From NCBI GenBank assembly GCA_025363155.1, contig JANYEL010000226.1:1-47827 (forward strand): a stretch of 47,827 nucleotides of DNA, in the 5' to 3' direction. Below are positions 6,138 through 15,390 of this stretch, in pieces; the stretch's first letter is position 1; each line of letters opens with the position of its first letter. The notes below the pieces were generated by a model that did not search any database, had not been told where the DNA came from, and saw only the letters and a program-made list of their open reading frames with translations. The stretch comes from Moraxellaceae bacterium. Its GTDB lineage: Bacteria; Pseudomonadota; Gammaproteobacteria; Pseudomonadales; Moraxellaceae. Both the position numbers and the translations under genes were made by a program.

Positions 6138-8450
6138 TCAGAAGTCCAATAGTATTTTCTTAGCTGCTCGAGAGGCTTTTAAGCGGTCATCCCACTGTAT
6201 TTCCCCCCCATTAATTGCGCGAGTTACCGCTTTTGATGTTGCTTTTTCTGTCTCAATATCTTGGAGAGACAATGCTAGGTAATTAAAATCACCGTCCATT
6301 TTTTTATTTACTGTAGGACGTTGAAATGTCATGTACCATCCACCTGAATCCATACAGTTATAAGGAGTTTCAGTTACTGCTTCTGGATTATCAACAATAC
6401 CAGCTCTTTTAGTCATACCAGCTTCATGATGAGCTTGATATTGCGGATCACTCCACCATTGATCATCAAAACTACTTGCTGCTAACCAGCCTCGATATAC
6501 CCAATAGTGGACGTAATTGTCCCGACCAGTTAGCTGCTTAAAACCCCTACCACGGAATTTCTGAGCATCAGGATCACCTAAGTTACCGCCACGCCAATTA
6601 TACGAACTCGCAATCAAACCACCACTGCTATTATATTTTGTTGAACCGTACCAAGCGACCCGCTCGCTAAGCTCGGCTCCCCACCAATGACCAAAACCAC
6701 TTTCATTCACTTTCGATTGTGGATTTATACCCAATCCATGCACAGAGCCATTAACTGCATTTCCATTCATCGCAGATTCTTGCATTGTTCTAAGATGTGC
6801 AGATTCAATTGCACCTTGACCAAGAATATGTGGTAGTCGAGATCTAGTATTCAAAGCATATTTTCTAGTCATTTTATTTAGTGAGGCTATATTTATTTTT
6901 ATGATCTCTTTGTACGTAGAGATTTTAGTGACATCTGTAGTCTGTCCTAACGCCAAAGGTTTGTAGATTTGCTCTAGTTCATCCTCACTCAACCACCCAC
7001 ACTTCCTAAAGTGCTTAATAAATTCCCTCGGATGGAAATGCCAATGTTTAGTCGGAGGCAAAACTCCCTTCGCGGGTGCTTGCATCTCTTCCCAAAAACT
7101 TAATGCAGTTACATGGGCTTTAAATTTCGTATAATCATCTTCAGTGAGCGGCTCTGGGAGTGCGTCACTTGCGGTCTTAATCCAGCTATATTGCGTATCG
7201 AATAATGCTTTAGCCCATTCAGTCGGGAAGTTGCAAATTGCTTTGGATAGAATTGCTTGAACAGTTGCATTATTTAAAGCTGCGGTGAGTTCTGCATGGG
7301 TATTCTTACTATTACCATCGGTGTCTAACCATTTTTGCAATATAGGCGAATTACATTGACTGTCTGGTGTTGAGTCATCATCAATGAGTCGCCAACCCAT
7401 CCAGTGAGGAAAGTCTCCGTCACTGAATTTTTTGATCTCTGACACATTCAGGTTTACATAACCTAAGCCGCCACCATAATTGACCTCATGCCAATGCTTA
7501 ACATCACTAATGTTACTTCGTTCGACATCCGTATCTAGTATTCGACCAAAGCGAAGCAACTCATATACCGCACTGGGTGGAACTGCTGCGGTTGCTTGTT
7601 TTGTAGCAATTGTATATAGATCATATTCGTATTGGTAATATTCAACAGGCTCATTGCCATGATGGGGTTTGGCAACTTTAACAAGTGCGGCCTCACCAAG
7701 CATTTGATAAATACCACTTCCAGCAGGCACCTCTTTGCGCGTACTGAGATAAGCTTCCCCTTTATCAAACTGCAGGGTCACGAATAAATCAATTTCGGAT
7801 GCTATCGCGGCACTGCTTGTATCTTTTTGGGCATAAAACTTTGTACCTTTAGACAAATAAAAGTGAATATCGCCATACACAACGCTAGTACGCCCATCTT
7901 TGGACAAGTCTAAATCAGGAGTATTTCGCCCAACTAGTTTTTCCAAATTTTCTTGATCGCATACGATTTCCATGTGAATCATGTTCTTATTACTGGCTTT
8001 ACCAATTAAACCAATCGCTTGTTTACGATAAACTTTTGTCCCTTTGCGTATAACACCCTCATACGAGGATTCTTTCCGCATATGCATATAGACCGAATAA
8101 TAAGTTACGCTGACTTGATCGCCTATTTCAGTGGTGTGTTGAATGACCACGCAGCCATTATCTGTCGTGCGGTTATCCTCCGTCCCATACGCTAACGGCT
8201 CAATGCCATTTGCAGGCGCACCATCCGAATAGCGCGCATACACAACAACCCCATCCGCTATCGCACGAACAGGATCTCCTATTGCGGCAATATCTGTTTG
8301 ATGGACATGATAGCCACCATGCCATGAGAGGTTATCCAATATTGGAAATTCGCCTTTTTCTGGACCCTGTGGTGGCAGAAGGCTATCAACCCAAGACTCA
8401 TCCGATTGTTGCGCTGCCTGGGGTTTTAAGATCGGTGGACTAATAATCAT
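6138..8450 (-). CDS. T6SS cell-wall effector: M23-like plus GH19/lysozyme-like domains
   Basis: 770 residues without signal peptide, as expected for cargo of a type VI spike. Residues about 40-165 resemble an M23 (LytM) fold: WHGGYHVHQTD, then DPVRAIADGVVVYA, YMHM (His123) and GLIGKASN...IHMEIV (His159). The metal site is atypical: the usual H-x-x-x-D spacing is not kept exactly (His48/His50, Asp53) and the H-x-H pair reads M-x-H. A linker with a WHFHPREFI motif follows. Residues about 510-770 look like a chitinase/lysozyme-like GH19 domain: GQGAIESAHL (candidate catalytic Glu549), then FRGRGFKQLTGRDNY (about 632-646). Both domains point to peptidoglycan of rival cells. It sits 46 bases after vgrG and is followed by a secreted protein. 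A phage endolysin was considered, but no other phage genes are present. Confidence 0.8.
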   Translation of the reverse strand: MIISPPILKPQAAQQSDESWVDSLLPPQGPEKGEFPILDNLSWHGGYHVHQTDIAAIGDPVRAIADGVVVYARYSDGAPANGIEPLAYGTEDNRTTDNGCVVIQHTTEIGDQVSVTYYSVYMHMRKESSYEGVIRKGTKVYRKQAIGLIGKASNKNMIHMEIVCDQENLEKLVGRNTPDLDLSKDGRTSVVYGDIHFYLSKGTKFYAQKDTSSAAIASEIDLFVTLQFDKGEAYLSTRKEVPAGSGIYQMLGEAALVKVAKPHHGNEPVEYYQYEYDLYTIATKQATAAVPPSAVYELLRFGRILDTDVERSNISDVKHWHEVNYGGGLGYVNLNVSEIKKFSDGDFPHWMGWRLIDDDSTPDSQCNSPILQKWLDTDGNSKNTHAELTAALNNATVQAILSKAICNFPTEWAKALFDTQYSWIKTASDALPEPLTEDDYTKFKAHVTALSFWEEMQAPAKGVLPPTKHWHFHPREFIKHFRKCGWLSEDELEQIYKPLALGQTTDVTKISTYKEIIKINIASLNKMTRKYALNTRSRLPHILGQGAIESAHLRTMQESAMNGNAVNGSVHGLGINPQSKVNESGFGHWWGAELSERVAWYGSTKYNSSGGLIASSYNWRGGNLGDPDAQKFRGRGFKQLTGRDNYVHYWVYRGWLAASSFDDQWWSDPQYQAHHEAGMTKRAGIVDNPEAVTETPYNCMDSGGWYMTFQRPTVNKKMDGDFNYLALSLQDIETEKATSKAVTRAINGGEIQWDDRLKASRAAKKILLDF

Positions 8451-8496
8451 AATTTATTCATCAATTTATTTTTAATAATATCAACAACATCAGAAG

Positions 8497-11097
8497 TTAA
8501 GAAAATCTGAATTTCTTATTGGATTTGTAATCACTGGTTGGTAAATTAGGCAGTGGGTTACTGATCTTAGCCCCACTCCCAAACACATGCTGACTCGCCT
8601 TATAGTTAATCGTACTCGGGCTGGTCATCGTAATTCCACCATCACCAATCTTGATCTGATTTCCGCCAGCACTCAGGCTAATGTTTTTCGCCGCAATGAT
8701 TTCTATGCTTTCCTGCGTCGAAATAATCTTGAATCCCAATGCTGCAATCAGCTCCATCACATTGCTTTGTGCTTGAATCTGTACCTTGCCTTTTGCGGCA
8801 AAAAATTTGGCACCAAGGTCAGCGGTGTAAAGACTGATGCCTTTGCCAGTGACAAGGGTGTAGTTCTTACCCGCCGATTGATTAATAGATTCCCCTGTAC
8901 TTTGAGTGATGTTTTCACCTGCGTGAGCGTGAATGTTTTTCGGCGTGGTGAGGGCAATATCTGCTGGAGATGCAAGTAGTAGGATGGCTTGTTTAAATGC
9001 TTTGACTTTCGCACCTTCACCTTGGGCTTCCAACGCTTCAATGCAAGCTTTGAGTTTTTCGATTGCATCAAATGGATCAGCATTTTGATGTTGTGCTGAT
9101 TCTGACAATGATTTCATATGCTCAAGGCTATTGTTGAGTGAATCCTTGGCAGGACTCGCATCCATTTGCTGCCCTTGGGCATTGGATTGCCCATGCGTCG
9201 TCAGCAATAAACCTTTGCTGGCTCTGATACTGCCCGACTCATCAGTTCTAAACTCTAATCCTTGTCCGCGCGCATCACCTTTGCCATCGGTTGCTCTTGG
9301 TTGAGTCAAGAAACCAAGGTTTATTTGACTGTCGCCATGCTGACTGGCCAGTTGAGCACTGATTTGGCTTGGCGTGTCATCAAGGCGCAGTTGATTGTAG
9401 CGCGTGCCTTTGACTTCTTTAGACTTTATACCCGTCACATAGCGATTATCTGGTAATGACGCTGTGTTGCTGAAGGTCGGCGGTTGGCGTTGAGCCTGAT
9501 ACAGGCGACCTGAGATATATGGGCGGTCTGGGTCGCCATTGAAGAAGTCGATGACCACGGAGTCGCCAGCACGCGGCAGTTGAATCGCGCCATATTGATC
9601 ACCTGCCCATGAACTCATCAGGTCAAGCCATGCTGAATCACCTCCGCTGTCGTTTGCACCTGCACCACCACTGTGAGCATGATCTTCACTTTTGGTATTG
9701 GGAAATCTGACTTGGATTCTGCCCCACGCATCACAGTGCACTTCTTCACCTTGCGGACAGACAACGATGCCGATCATTGGATGAACTGGAGGTAAATCTT
9801 CTTGTGGATTGAAGGCTGGAACAAAAGGGATGCCACGACGGATTGCGCTAAATCGATTGCGGTAGCGATTGGAGTCGGTGGGGTTAAAGCCTGTGTTGAT
9901 ATTATTTTGCCAGCCATTTGTAGCAATGAGTTTTTTTACGCGTTCATGCACGGGTTTGGGTAAGTTATTTTCAGCTTCAAACCAGAGTTCCGTGATGACG
10001 AATTGACGTTCGGCTTCTGGATGAGTGTCGATTTCGGCATGACCGACCAATTCAAACCATTGTCCAACTTGAAGGTCTCGAACATTACCCTGACCAAAGA
10101 AACATTTGGCTTGCAGTTCGTGACGTTGAATGTGCAATAAGCCAAAACGATCAACGATAGACTCATCAAGTCCAGTGGCAGGGCTATCGAGCACTGCATC
10201 TTCTAATGTTGCACTCATAAGATGAGCGCTGTCACCTTGGTCTCGGTGGTTGTAGAAATTTGAAGTTTGGGTTTGCGCTGTTGTAGGTTGCCATTGTTGA
10301 ACGTTGACCGAACCACTGACGAGGGTGCGAGCACCGTTAAATTGGGTAATCGTATCGCGTTGTTCGGTAGCGCTTTCTCGCTGAAACTTAATTACTTCCG
10401 CGTTATTTTGGGTTAAACGGCTGGCGTCATCAAACAGGCAAAGTTTATGGGTGATGGTTTCATTCAGCAGATCATGGATCGGTTCAAAGTACCAAGAAAT
10501 TCCCCAACGTTTCCACAGTCTAAATAGAAACGAACGATCATCTTCTCCTGATTGCATGGTGAAGGCAATTGTTGGGTATTCTTGAGTAATACGTGAGGAA
10601 TCAATTTGCAGGATTGAAGCAAATAAAGGACTACGATTCTTCCATTCATCAAGCAGAATATATGAAATATCCAAAACGCTTTTACTCATAAACACGCGGG
10701 TATTGCGGCGACGAGTCAATAGCGACAAGGCATCTTGCATTCTAAGTTTATATGTCGCAAGTCCACCATCAGAGCTGCCAGCGCTGGCTTCAGTAATGAC
10801 ACCATAAATCAGGTGCAGTTCACCGAGATCGGTCACCATTTCAACGGCAATGGGTAAAGCAATAAAGGATTTAAGCGGAATATGTGCGCTGGTGGATAAG
10901 CACCATAACTCAATATCGAGTCCAGCGCAGAGGGCATCGTGACCAGAAATGCGTTGGATTAAGAGAGCGTCATCAAGTGATTTATGTTTGTTGGGTAAGC
11001 GCAGACATAAAGGACGTGTTGTTTCGGAAAGTCCGCTTGTTAAACTACCAAAGACAGCACCCATGATGTTGCCGAAATAATCTAAACTCAAATTCAT
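8497..11097 (-). CDS. vgrG: Type VI secretion spike protein VgrG
   Basis: 866 residues. The N-terminal gp27-like part includes ALLIQRISGHD, the IYGVITEA segment and LSLLTRRRNTRVF; residues about 180-200 hold the typical ...FRLWKRWGISWYFE segment. The gp5/OB-fold needle follows (QVRFPNTKSEDH, WLDLMSSWAGDQYG, RAGDSVVIDFFNGDPDRPYISGRLYQ), and the C-terminal third is a DUF2345 domain. Such proteins form the trimeric tip of the type VI injection device and carry effectors. No other T6SS structural genes (hcp, PAAR, tssB/C, clpV) are in the window, so this is an orphan islet served by a secretion apparatus elsewhere. VgrG is upstream of its probable cargo, and no extra enzymatic domain is visible at its C-terminus. 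Confidence 0.95.
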   Translation of the reverse strand: MNLSLDYFGNIMGAVFGSLTSGLSETTRPLCLRLPNKHKSLDDALLIQRISGHDALCAGLDIELWCLSTSAHIPLKSFIALPIAVEMVTDLGELHLIYGVITEASAGSSDGGLATYKLRMQDALSLLTRRRNTRVFMSKSVLDISYILLDEWKNRSPLFASILQIDSSRITQEYPTIAFTMQSGEDDRSFLFRLWKRWGISWYFEPIHDLLNETITHKLCLFDDASRLTQNNAEVIKFQRESATEQRDTITQFNGARTLVSGSVNVQQWQPTTAQTQTSNFYNHRDQGDSAHLMSATLEDAVLDSPATGLDESIVDRFGLLHIQRHELQAKCFFGQGNVRDLQVGQWFELVGHAEIDTHPEAERQFVITELWFEAENNLPKPVHERVKKLIATNGWQNNINTGFNPTDSNRYRNRFSAIRRGIPFVPAFNPQEDLPPVHPMIGIVVCPQGEEVHCDAWGRIQVRFPNTKSEDHAHSGGAGANDSGGDSAWLDLMSSWAGDQYGAIQLPRAGDSVVIDFFNGDPDRPYISGRLYQAQRQPPTFSNTASLPDNRYVTGIKSKEVKGTRYNQLRLDDTPSQISAQLASQHGDSQINLGFLTQPRATDGKGDARGQGLEFRTDESGSIRASKGLLLTTHGQSNAQGQQMDASPAKDSLNNSLEHMKSLSESAQHQNADPFDAIEKLKACIEALEAQGEGAKVKAFKQAILLLASPADIALTTPKNIHAHAGENITQSTGESINQSAGKNYTLVTGKGISLYTADLGAKFFAAKGKVQIQAQSNVMELIAALGFKIISTQESIEIIAAKNISLSAGGNQIKIGDGGITMTSPSTINYKASQHVFGSGAKISNPLPNLPTSDYKSNKKFRFS

Positions 11098-11279
11098 TCT
11101 TTTTTTCTCATTGACGACTGACGTGAGCCGAGCTCAGTCATGTTTATTGTTTTGGATAGCTGTTGTGGTTATTTTTATCTAATGCGCGGCATTCTAAGTC
11201 AAAACATATCAGTTTTGTGAACAATTATTATTAAACAATGTATTTTCAATCTATCTTATCAAGTAGTTGACACAACTAT

Positions 11280-11304
11280 CCATGCTATCTAATAACTAGC
11301 ATGG
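11280..11304. repeat. Perfect 8-base inverted repeat upstream of vgrG
   Basis: CCATGCTA (11280-11287) and TAGCATGG (11297-11304) flank a 9-base spacer. It lies in the 267-base gap between the ubiquinone gene end and the vgrG start. It could be the terminator of the leftward ubiI/visC transcript or an operator for vgrG; there is no T-tract on the minus strand, so neither is proven. Confidence 0.4.
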
Positions 11305-11364
11305 AAAGCCTTAATCATTTTTTGGGAAATAATAGTAACTTTATATAGACGACTAAAAAAGGAT

Positions 11365-12654
11365 TTAACTCATCACACGATAACGTGTCGATTTCACTGC
11401 GCTACGGCCACTCGCCTGCTCACCAATCACACGGCGTAATCCATCCAACTGCGCAAGAGCTTGCATGCCCTCGCCGCGTAGCCACATGATCCATTGTTGA
11501 TCTGAACTTTGTAACCAACCTAAGACCGATAAACCATGCATCATGACGCTATTCGGCAGTTTACGCTCACGCTCAAAGCGTTTTAATGTTTGTCTGTTCG
11601 CCCAAAGCCCACGTGCACGATCATGCAATAATGCATCAATCAAAACAGCAGCATCTAAGCAGCCCAAATTTACACCTTGACCCGCCATTGGGTGAATCAC
11701 ATGCGCCGCATCACCAATCAATGCCAAACCATCCACACAATATTGCTTCGCTTGCTGCGCTTTCAAGGGAAATACACCACGCGATTGAATCGCAGTTACT
11801 TGACCCAACACATAACCACTCGCATGACTTAATGCCGCCATCAATGCCGTATCATCTAAATCCGACAGATCCTGCGCCTGCACCGCAGGCAAGGTCCACA
11901 CCACGGATTGCCAGCAATCGTGTTCAGCGCTTGTTTGATTTTCATGATTGGCTAATGGTAAAAACGCCAAAGGCCCTGACGGTAAAAAGACTTGTCGCGC
12001 AATGCCGCCATGTGGCTTTTCGGTACGAATCGCGCAGGTCAAAGCCATTTGCTTATAATCGAGTTGTTCGACTTGAATGGCAGCTAGCTCACGAACCATT
12101 GACCCAGCACCATCCGCACCAATCACTAATGGCGTCTGATACGACTCACCACTTTCCAGCGTGACAGACCAATGCTCACTAAAGCGCTCAATATTTTTCA
12201 GGCGTTTCGATTGCAAATAACTCGCACCTAACTGTTCTTGCATGACTTGCTGTAGTGCTAACGATAAAACACTCGGCTCAACCATACTGCCTAACAATAT
12301 TTTCTCTTGATCGGAATGCGCCTGTTCAAGATCACCAAAATCCAGCACGCCACGACCATCACGCGACCAAACTTGCATGCCTTGATACGGCGCATGACGT
12401 ACGACACGCGACCAAACGCCTACGCGCTCAAGCAAACTTAAACTAGCAGGGCTCAGCGCCCATACACGCGCATCACGCTTAGCCAGTAAACCTTTCGCAC
12501 GCGCCTCATCAGTCAGTGGCGGTGCAGCATCAATCACAGTAATTTTGACACCCGCTTCGGCAAGTAACAGTGCACAAAGTCCGCCCACTAAGCCACCACC
12601 GACAATGACAACTTCAACGTTTTGAGGTGTATTTTGAATAGTTGCAATGGTCAT
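11365..12654 (-). CDS. UbiI/VisC/UbiF-type FAD-dependent ubiquinone hydroxylase
   Basis: 429 residues. A flavin monooxygenase of ubiquinone biosynthesis: VVIVGGGLVGGLCALLLAEAG at the N-terminus binds the FAD ADP part, VIGADGAGSMVREL is the DG motif, and LIGDAAHVIHPMAGQGVNLG is the second FAD motif with the G-Q-G-V-N-L form typical of the UbiI/UbiF branch. Which ring position it hydroxylates cannot be read from sequence, so no symbol is given; by gene order it corresponds to visC (ubiI) of E. coli. Its ATG overlaps the stop of the preceding ubiH-like gene by four bases (ATGA), indicating translational coupling. Last gene of the leftward ygfB-pepP-ubiH-ubiI series. Confidence 0.9.
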   Translation of the reverse strand: MTIATIQNTPQNVEVVIVGGGLVGGLCALLLAEAGVKITVIDAAPPLTDEARAKGLLAKRDARVWALSPASLSLLERVGVWSRVVRHAPYQGMQVWSRDGRGVLDFGDLEQAHSDQEKILLGSMVEPSVLSLALQQVMQEQLGASYLQSKRLKNIERFSEHWSVTLESGESYQTPLVIGADGAGSMVRELAAIQVEQLDYKQMALTCAIRTEKPHGGIARQVFLPSGPLAFLPLANHENQTSAEHDCWQSVVWTLPAVQAQDLSDLDDTALMAALSHASGYVLGQVTAIQSRGVFPLKAQQAKQYCVDGLALIGDAAHVIHPMAGQGVNLGCLDAAVLIDALLHDRARGLWANRQTLKRFERERKLPNSVMMHGLSVLGWLQSSDQQWIMWLRGEGMQALAQLDGLRRVIGEQASGRSAVKSTRYRVMS

Positions 12655-13904
12655 ACTTTTAACCCCATGGCGTAATTTGCAACCATTTGCTTCGCACCAG
12701 GGAACACATCAAAGGCTAATAGCCCTGTGTTTCGCGCCAATTTCAATAATGGATTGGAATGAGTAAATCCGCGCACGATCGAATCACAGAATCGAATCAC
12801 CCGTTTTTGATCGGTTAAACGTGATTTTTCATAATTGGTGAGCATTGTGTGATCGCCCAAATCATCGCCTTGTTCTGCTTGCACAGCCAAAGTATTTGTC
12901 AAAACTTGCGCATCACGAATACACAAATTAAAACCCTGTCCAGCGACAGGATGTAAGGTGTGAGCTGCATTGCCCATTAGCACCACTCGTCCAATGGCTT
13001 GGCGCTGCGCCAGCACTTGCGACAATGGATAAGCAAAGCGTTTTCCAGTCTTTTCAAATCGACCAGCACGATTACCAAATGTTACCTGTAACGCATCCAA
13101 GAAACGTGCATCATTGGCATCACCCAACCACTCTTGCTCTGTTCCTGTGGGCACTGTCCAAACAATCGAACGACGATTCTCTCCACAAAGTGGCAATAAC
13201 GCCAATGGTCCTTGCGGTGAAAAGCGTTCAAATGCCTGCTGTTCATGCAGCACACTGGTTTGTACCGTCGTCACCAAAGCGACCTGTCCATAATCATGTT
13301 CATCAACACCGACGCCCAACGCACGACGACAGAATGAATCACGGCCATCGGCGGCAATCAAAATCGGGCTTTTCACATTAAACGAGTCGCTCGCATCTTC
13401 CGAAGTCGTTTTGACCGCATTAATCGTGACGAATTCATGATCTTGAGTCAGTTCCGTCACATTGACACCATCAATCAAGGTAATCAGTTGATTGGCACGA
13501 ACTTGGCTAAGCAACACACGTCCAAGCCAAGCATTTTCAATCACTTGTCCAAAACTCTCTAAGCCTTCTTGCGTCGCATCCAAACGCGCTTTACCAAAGC
13601 TACCTTGCTCGCTAATGTGAATCTGTAAAATTGGCGTGGCAAATTCTTGCAGAACACTCCACAAACCCAGATCGGTAAAAATCTGTACGGTACGACGCGA
13701 TAACGCGGTATTGCGTGCATCAAAACTCGAATAATACGGCGTAGACTCGGTATTTTCTGGATATTTTACGGCTTCCAAAATTATTACAGGTAACCCTTTT
13801 TTTGCCAGCATCAGCGCCAAAGTCAAACCAACCATACCCCCACCCACGATGAGCGATGGTGCTTTGATTAACGGCAAGTTTTCATTGGTGGTAAAATTCA
13901 ACAT
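12651..13904 (-). CDS. ubiH: 2-octaprenyl-6-methoxyphenol hydroxylase UbiH
   Basis: 417 residues. FAD-dependent aromatic hydroxylase expected to add the C1 hydroxyl in ubiquinone biosynthesis. Motifs: SLIVGGGMVGLTLALMLAKKG (Rossmann FAD site), IAADGRDSFCRRALGV (DG motif), and LMGNAAHTLHPVAGQGFNL. The G-N-A-A-x-T-L-H-P form, with Asn where most relatives have Asp, is the one found in E. coli UbiH, which supports this symbol against ubiF/ubiI. The gene lies after pepP as in E. coli and overlaps the next hydroxylase by four bases. GGA lies about 8 bases before the ATG. Confidence 0.9.
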   Translation of the reverse strand: MLNFTTNENLPLIKAPSLIVGGGMVGLTLALMLAKKGLPVIILEAVKYPENTESTPYYSSFDARNTALSRRTVQIFTDLGLWSVLQEFATPILQIHISEQGSFGKARLDATQEGLESFGQVIENAWLGRVLLSQVRANQLITLIDGVNVTELTQDHEFVTINAVKTTSEDASDSFNVKSPILIAADGRDSFCRRALGVGVDEHDYGQVALVTTVQTSVLHEQQAFERFSPQGPLALLPLCGENRRSIVWTVPTGTEQEWLGDANDARFLDALQVTFGNRAGRFEKTGKRFAYPLSQVLAQRQAIGRVVLMGNAAHTLHPVAGQGFNLCIRDAQVLTNTLAVQAEQGDDLGDHTMLTNYEKSRLTDQKRVIRFCDSIVRGFTHSNPLLKLARNTGLLAFDVFPGAKQMVANYAMGLKV

Positions 13905-13956
13905 AATAATTTCCGTCTAATTTTTTATATTTTCGTCAATAATTGATAAAAAATGA

Positions 13957-15327
13957 TTAAGCTGCGCGACCTTTTTGCATCAATCGCTCAATCTCTTCCA
14001 CCGTTTTCGGTACATCTCGTGTGAGTACATCGGCGCCATTTGCAGTGACCAACACATCATCTTCAATGCGAATCCCAATCCCACGCCAGCGCGCCTCAAC
14101 CGTCTCATCATCAGGCGATACATACAAACCCGGTTCAACCGTCAGTACCATGCCGGCTTGCAGTGGACGCCAATCATCATTCAACTTATACGAACCCACA
14201 TCATGCACATCCATACCCAGCCAATGCCCCGTACCATGCATATAGAATCTGCGATGCGCACCTGCTTTAATCAAGGCATCAATATCAGCATGTTGTTGAT
14301 CAAATTTGAGCAAGCCCAAACGCACTAAACCTTCCGCCAAGACACGCACCGCAACCGCATCATAATGCTTGCAAGAAGCACCAACTGTTACCGCATCAAT
14401 TGCCGCCAATTGCGCATCTAAAACCAATTGATACAACGCTTTTTGTTCTGGTGAAAAGACACCATTGACAGGAAAAGTACGGGTAATATCTGCAGCGTAA
14501 TGATCTAACTCACCGCCCGCATCAATCAACACAAGATCACCATCTTTCAACGGCGCATTGTTCTCAACATAATGCAAAATACAGCCATTCTCACCGCCAC
14601 CAACAATACTGTTATACGCGGTCTGACAGCCGTTTCGCATGAACTCATAAAGCAATTCAGCTTCGAGCGCGTACTCCATCATATTGGGCTTCACGTTCTG
14701 CATCGCGCGTACATGGGCATGCGCACTGATTTGAGCAACGCTACGCATCGTATTGATTTCATGTTCATCTTTAATCAGACGCATTTCATCCAGCAGCGAA
14801 TCTAATTGAATAATTTCAATTGGAACGGAACCACCTTGACGCTGCGTTGAGACGGCATTTTTGAGCCATTGGCTAATTTTTAAATCAAATTCACTGTCAT
14901 TACCCAGACGCACATACAGGCGTTTTTTACCCATTAATATTTTGGGGATTAATGCATCCAAATCTTCAATTTTAAACGCGACATCCGCACCGAAGCGCGC
15001 TTCAGCACCCTCGGTACCAGCACGTAAACCATCCCAAATTTCACGTTCACGATTACGTTCACGGCAAAACAAACCATACTGGACCTCATCACCATCCAGC
15101 AATTGCGGATGTTGAATAAAGGCCAACGCTTCTGGTTCTGCAAACCCAGTTAAATAGTAAAAACTACTATCCGCACGAAAACGATATTCGGCATCACGAT
15201 TGCGAATATGCGTTGGACTCGTTGTAATCAGCGCAATCGAATCCTTGTCCATTTGCGCAAGCAATCGTGCACGACGCTCCGCATACACGGAAGGCAAAGA
15301 CATCACAGGCGTAAATTGTTGATTCAT
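13957..15327 (-). CDS. pepP: Xaa-Pro aminopeptidase (aminopeptidase P)
   Basis: 456 residues from the ATG at 15325-15327; a TTG three codons earlier is a weaker alternative because AGG lies at the right distance from the ATG. Cytoplasmic enzyme that removes N-terminal residues preceding proline. The N-terminal domain (YAERRARLLAQM; FRADSSFYYLTGF) is typical of aminopeptidase P. The C-terminal pita-bread fold shows all dimetal ligands: DAGGELDHYAADITRTFP (two Asp), HGTGHWLGMDVHD (His), TVEPGLY (Glu) and GIGIRIEDDV (Glu). It lies between ygfB and ubiH on the same strand, the conserved order in gammaproteobacteria. Confidence 0.95.
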   Translation of the reverse strand: MNQQFTPVMSLPSVYAERRARLLAQMDKDSIALITTSPTHIRNRDAEYRFRADSSFYYLTGFAEPEALAFIQHPQLLDGDEVQYGLFCRERNREREIWDGLRAGTEGAEARFGADVAFKIEDLDALIPKILMGKKRLYVRLGNDSEFDLKISQWLKNAVSTQRQGGSVPIEIIQLDSLLDEMRLIKDEHEINTMRSVAQISAHAHVRAMQNVKPNMMEYALEAELLYEFMRNGCQTAYNSIVGGGENGCILHYVENNAPLKDGDLVLIDAGGELDHYAADITRTFPVNGVFSPEQKALYQLVLDAQLAAIDAVTVGASCKHYDAVAVRVLAEGLVRLGLLKFDQQHADIDALIKAGAHRRFYMHGTGHWLGMDVHDVGSYKLNDDWRPLQAGMVLTVEPGLYVSPDDETVEARWRGIGIRIEDDVLVTANGADVLTRDVPKTVEEIERLMQKGRAA

Positions 15328-15390
15328 TGATTGCAACCTAATCCAAAAACGAAATGCCGAAAATGATTTAACTAGATAGTTTCATGAAAA

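Noticed and set aside
6138-8450. Reading the GH19/lysozyme-like protein as a phage endolysin and the islet as a prophage remnant
   Set aside because: No holin, capsid, tail or integrase genes nearby; VgrG has T6SS-type DUF2345 architecture and the protein has an additional M23-like domain and a secreted partner.
11586-12164. A 192-codon open frame on the plus strand, opposite the UbiI/VisC-type gene
   Set aside because: Low-complexity, His/Pro/Ser-rich translation with no family likeness; it is the complement of a well-supported flavin monooxygenase.
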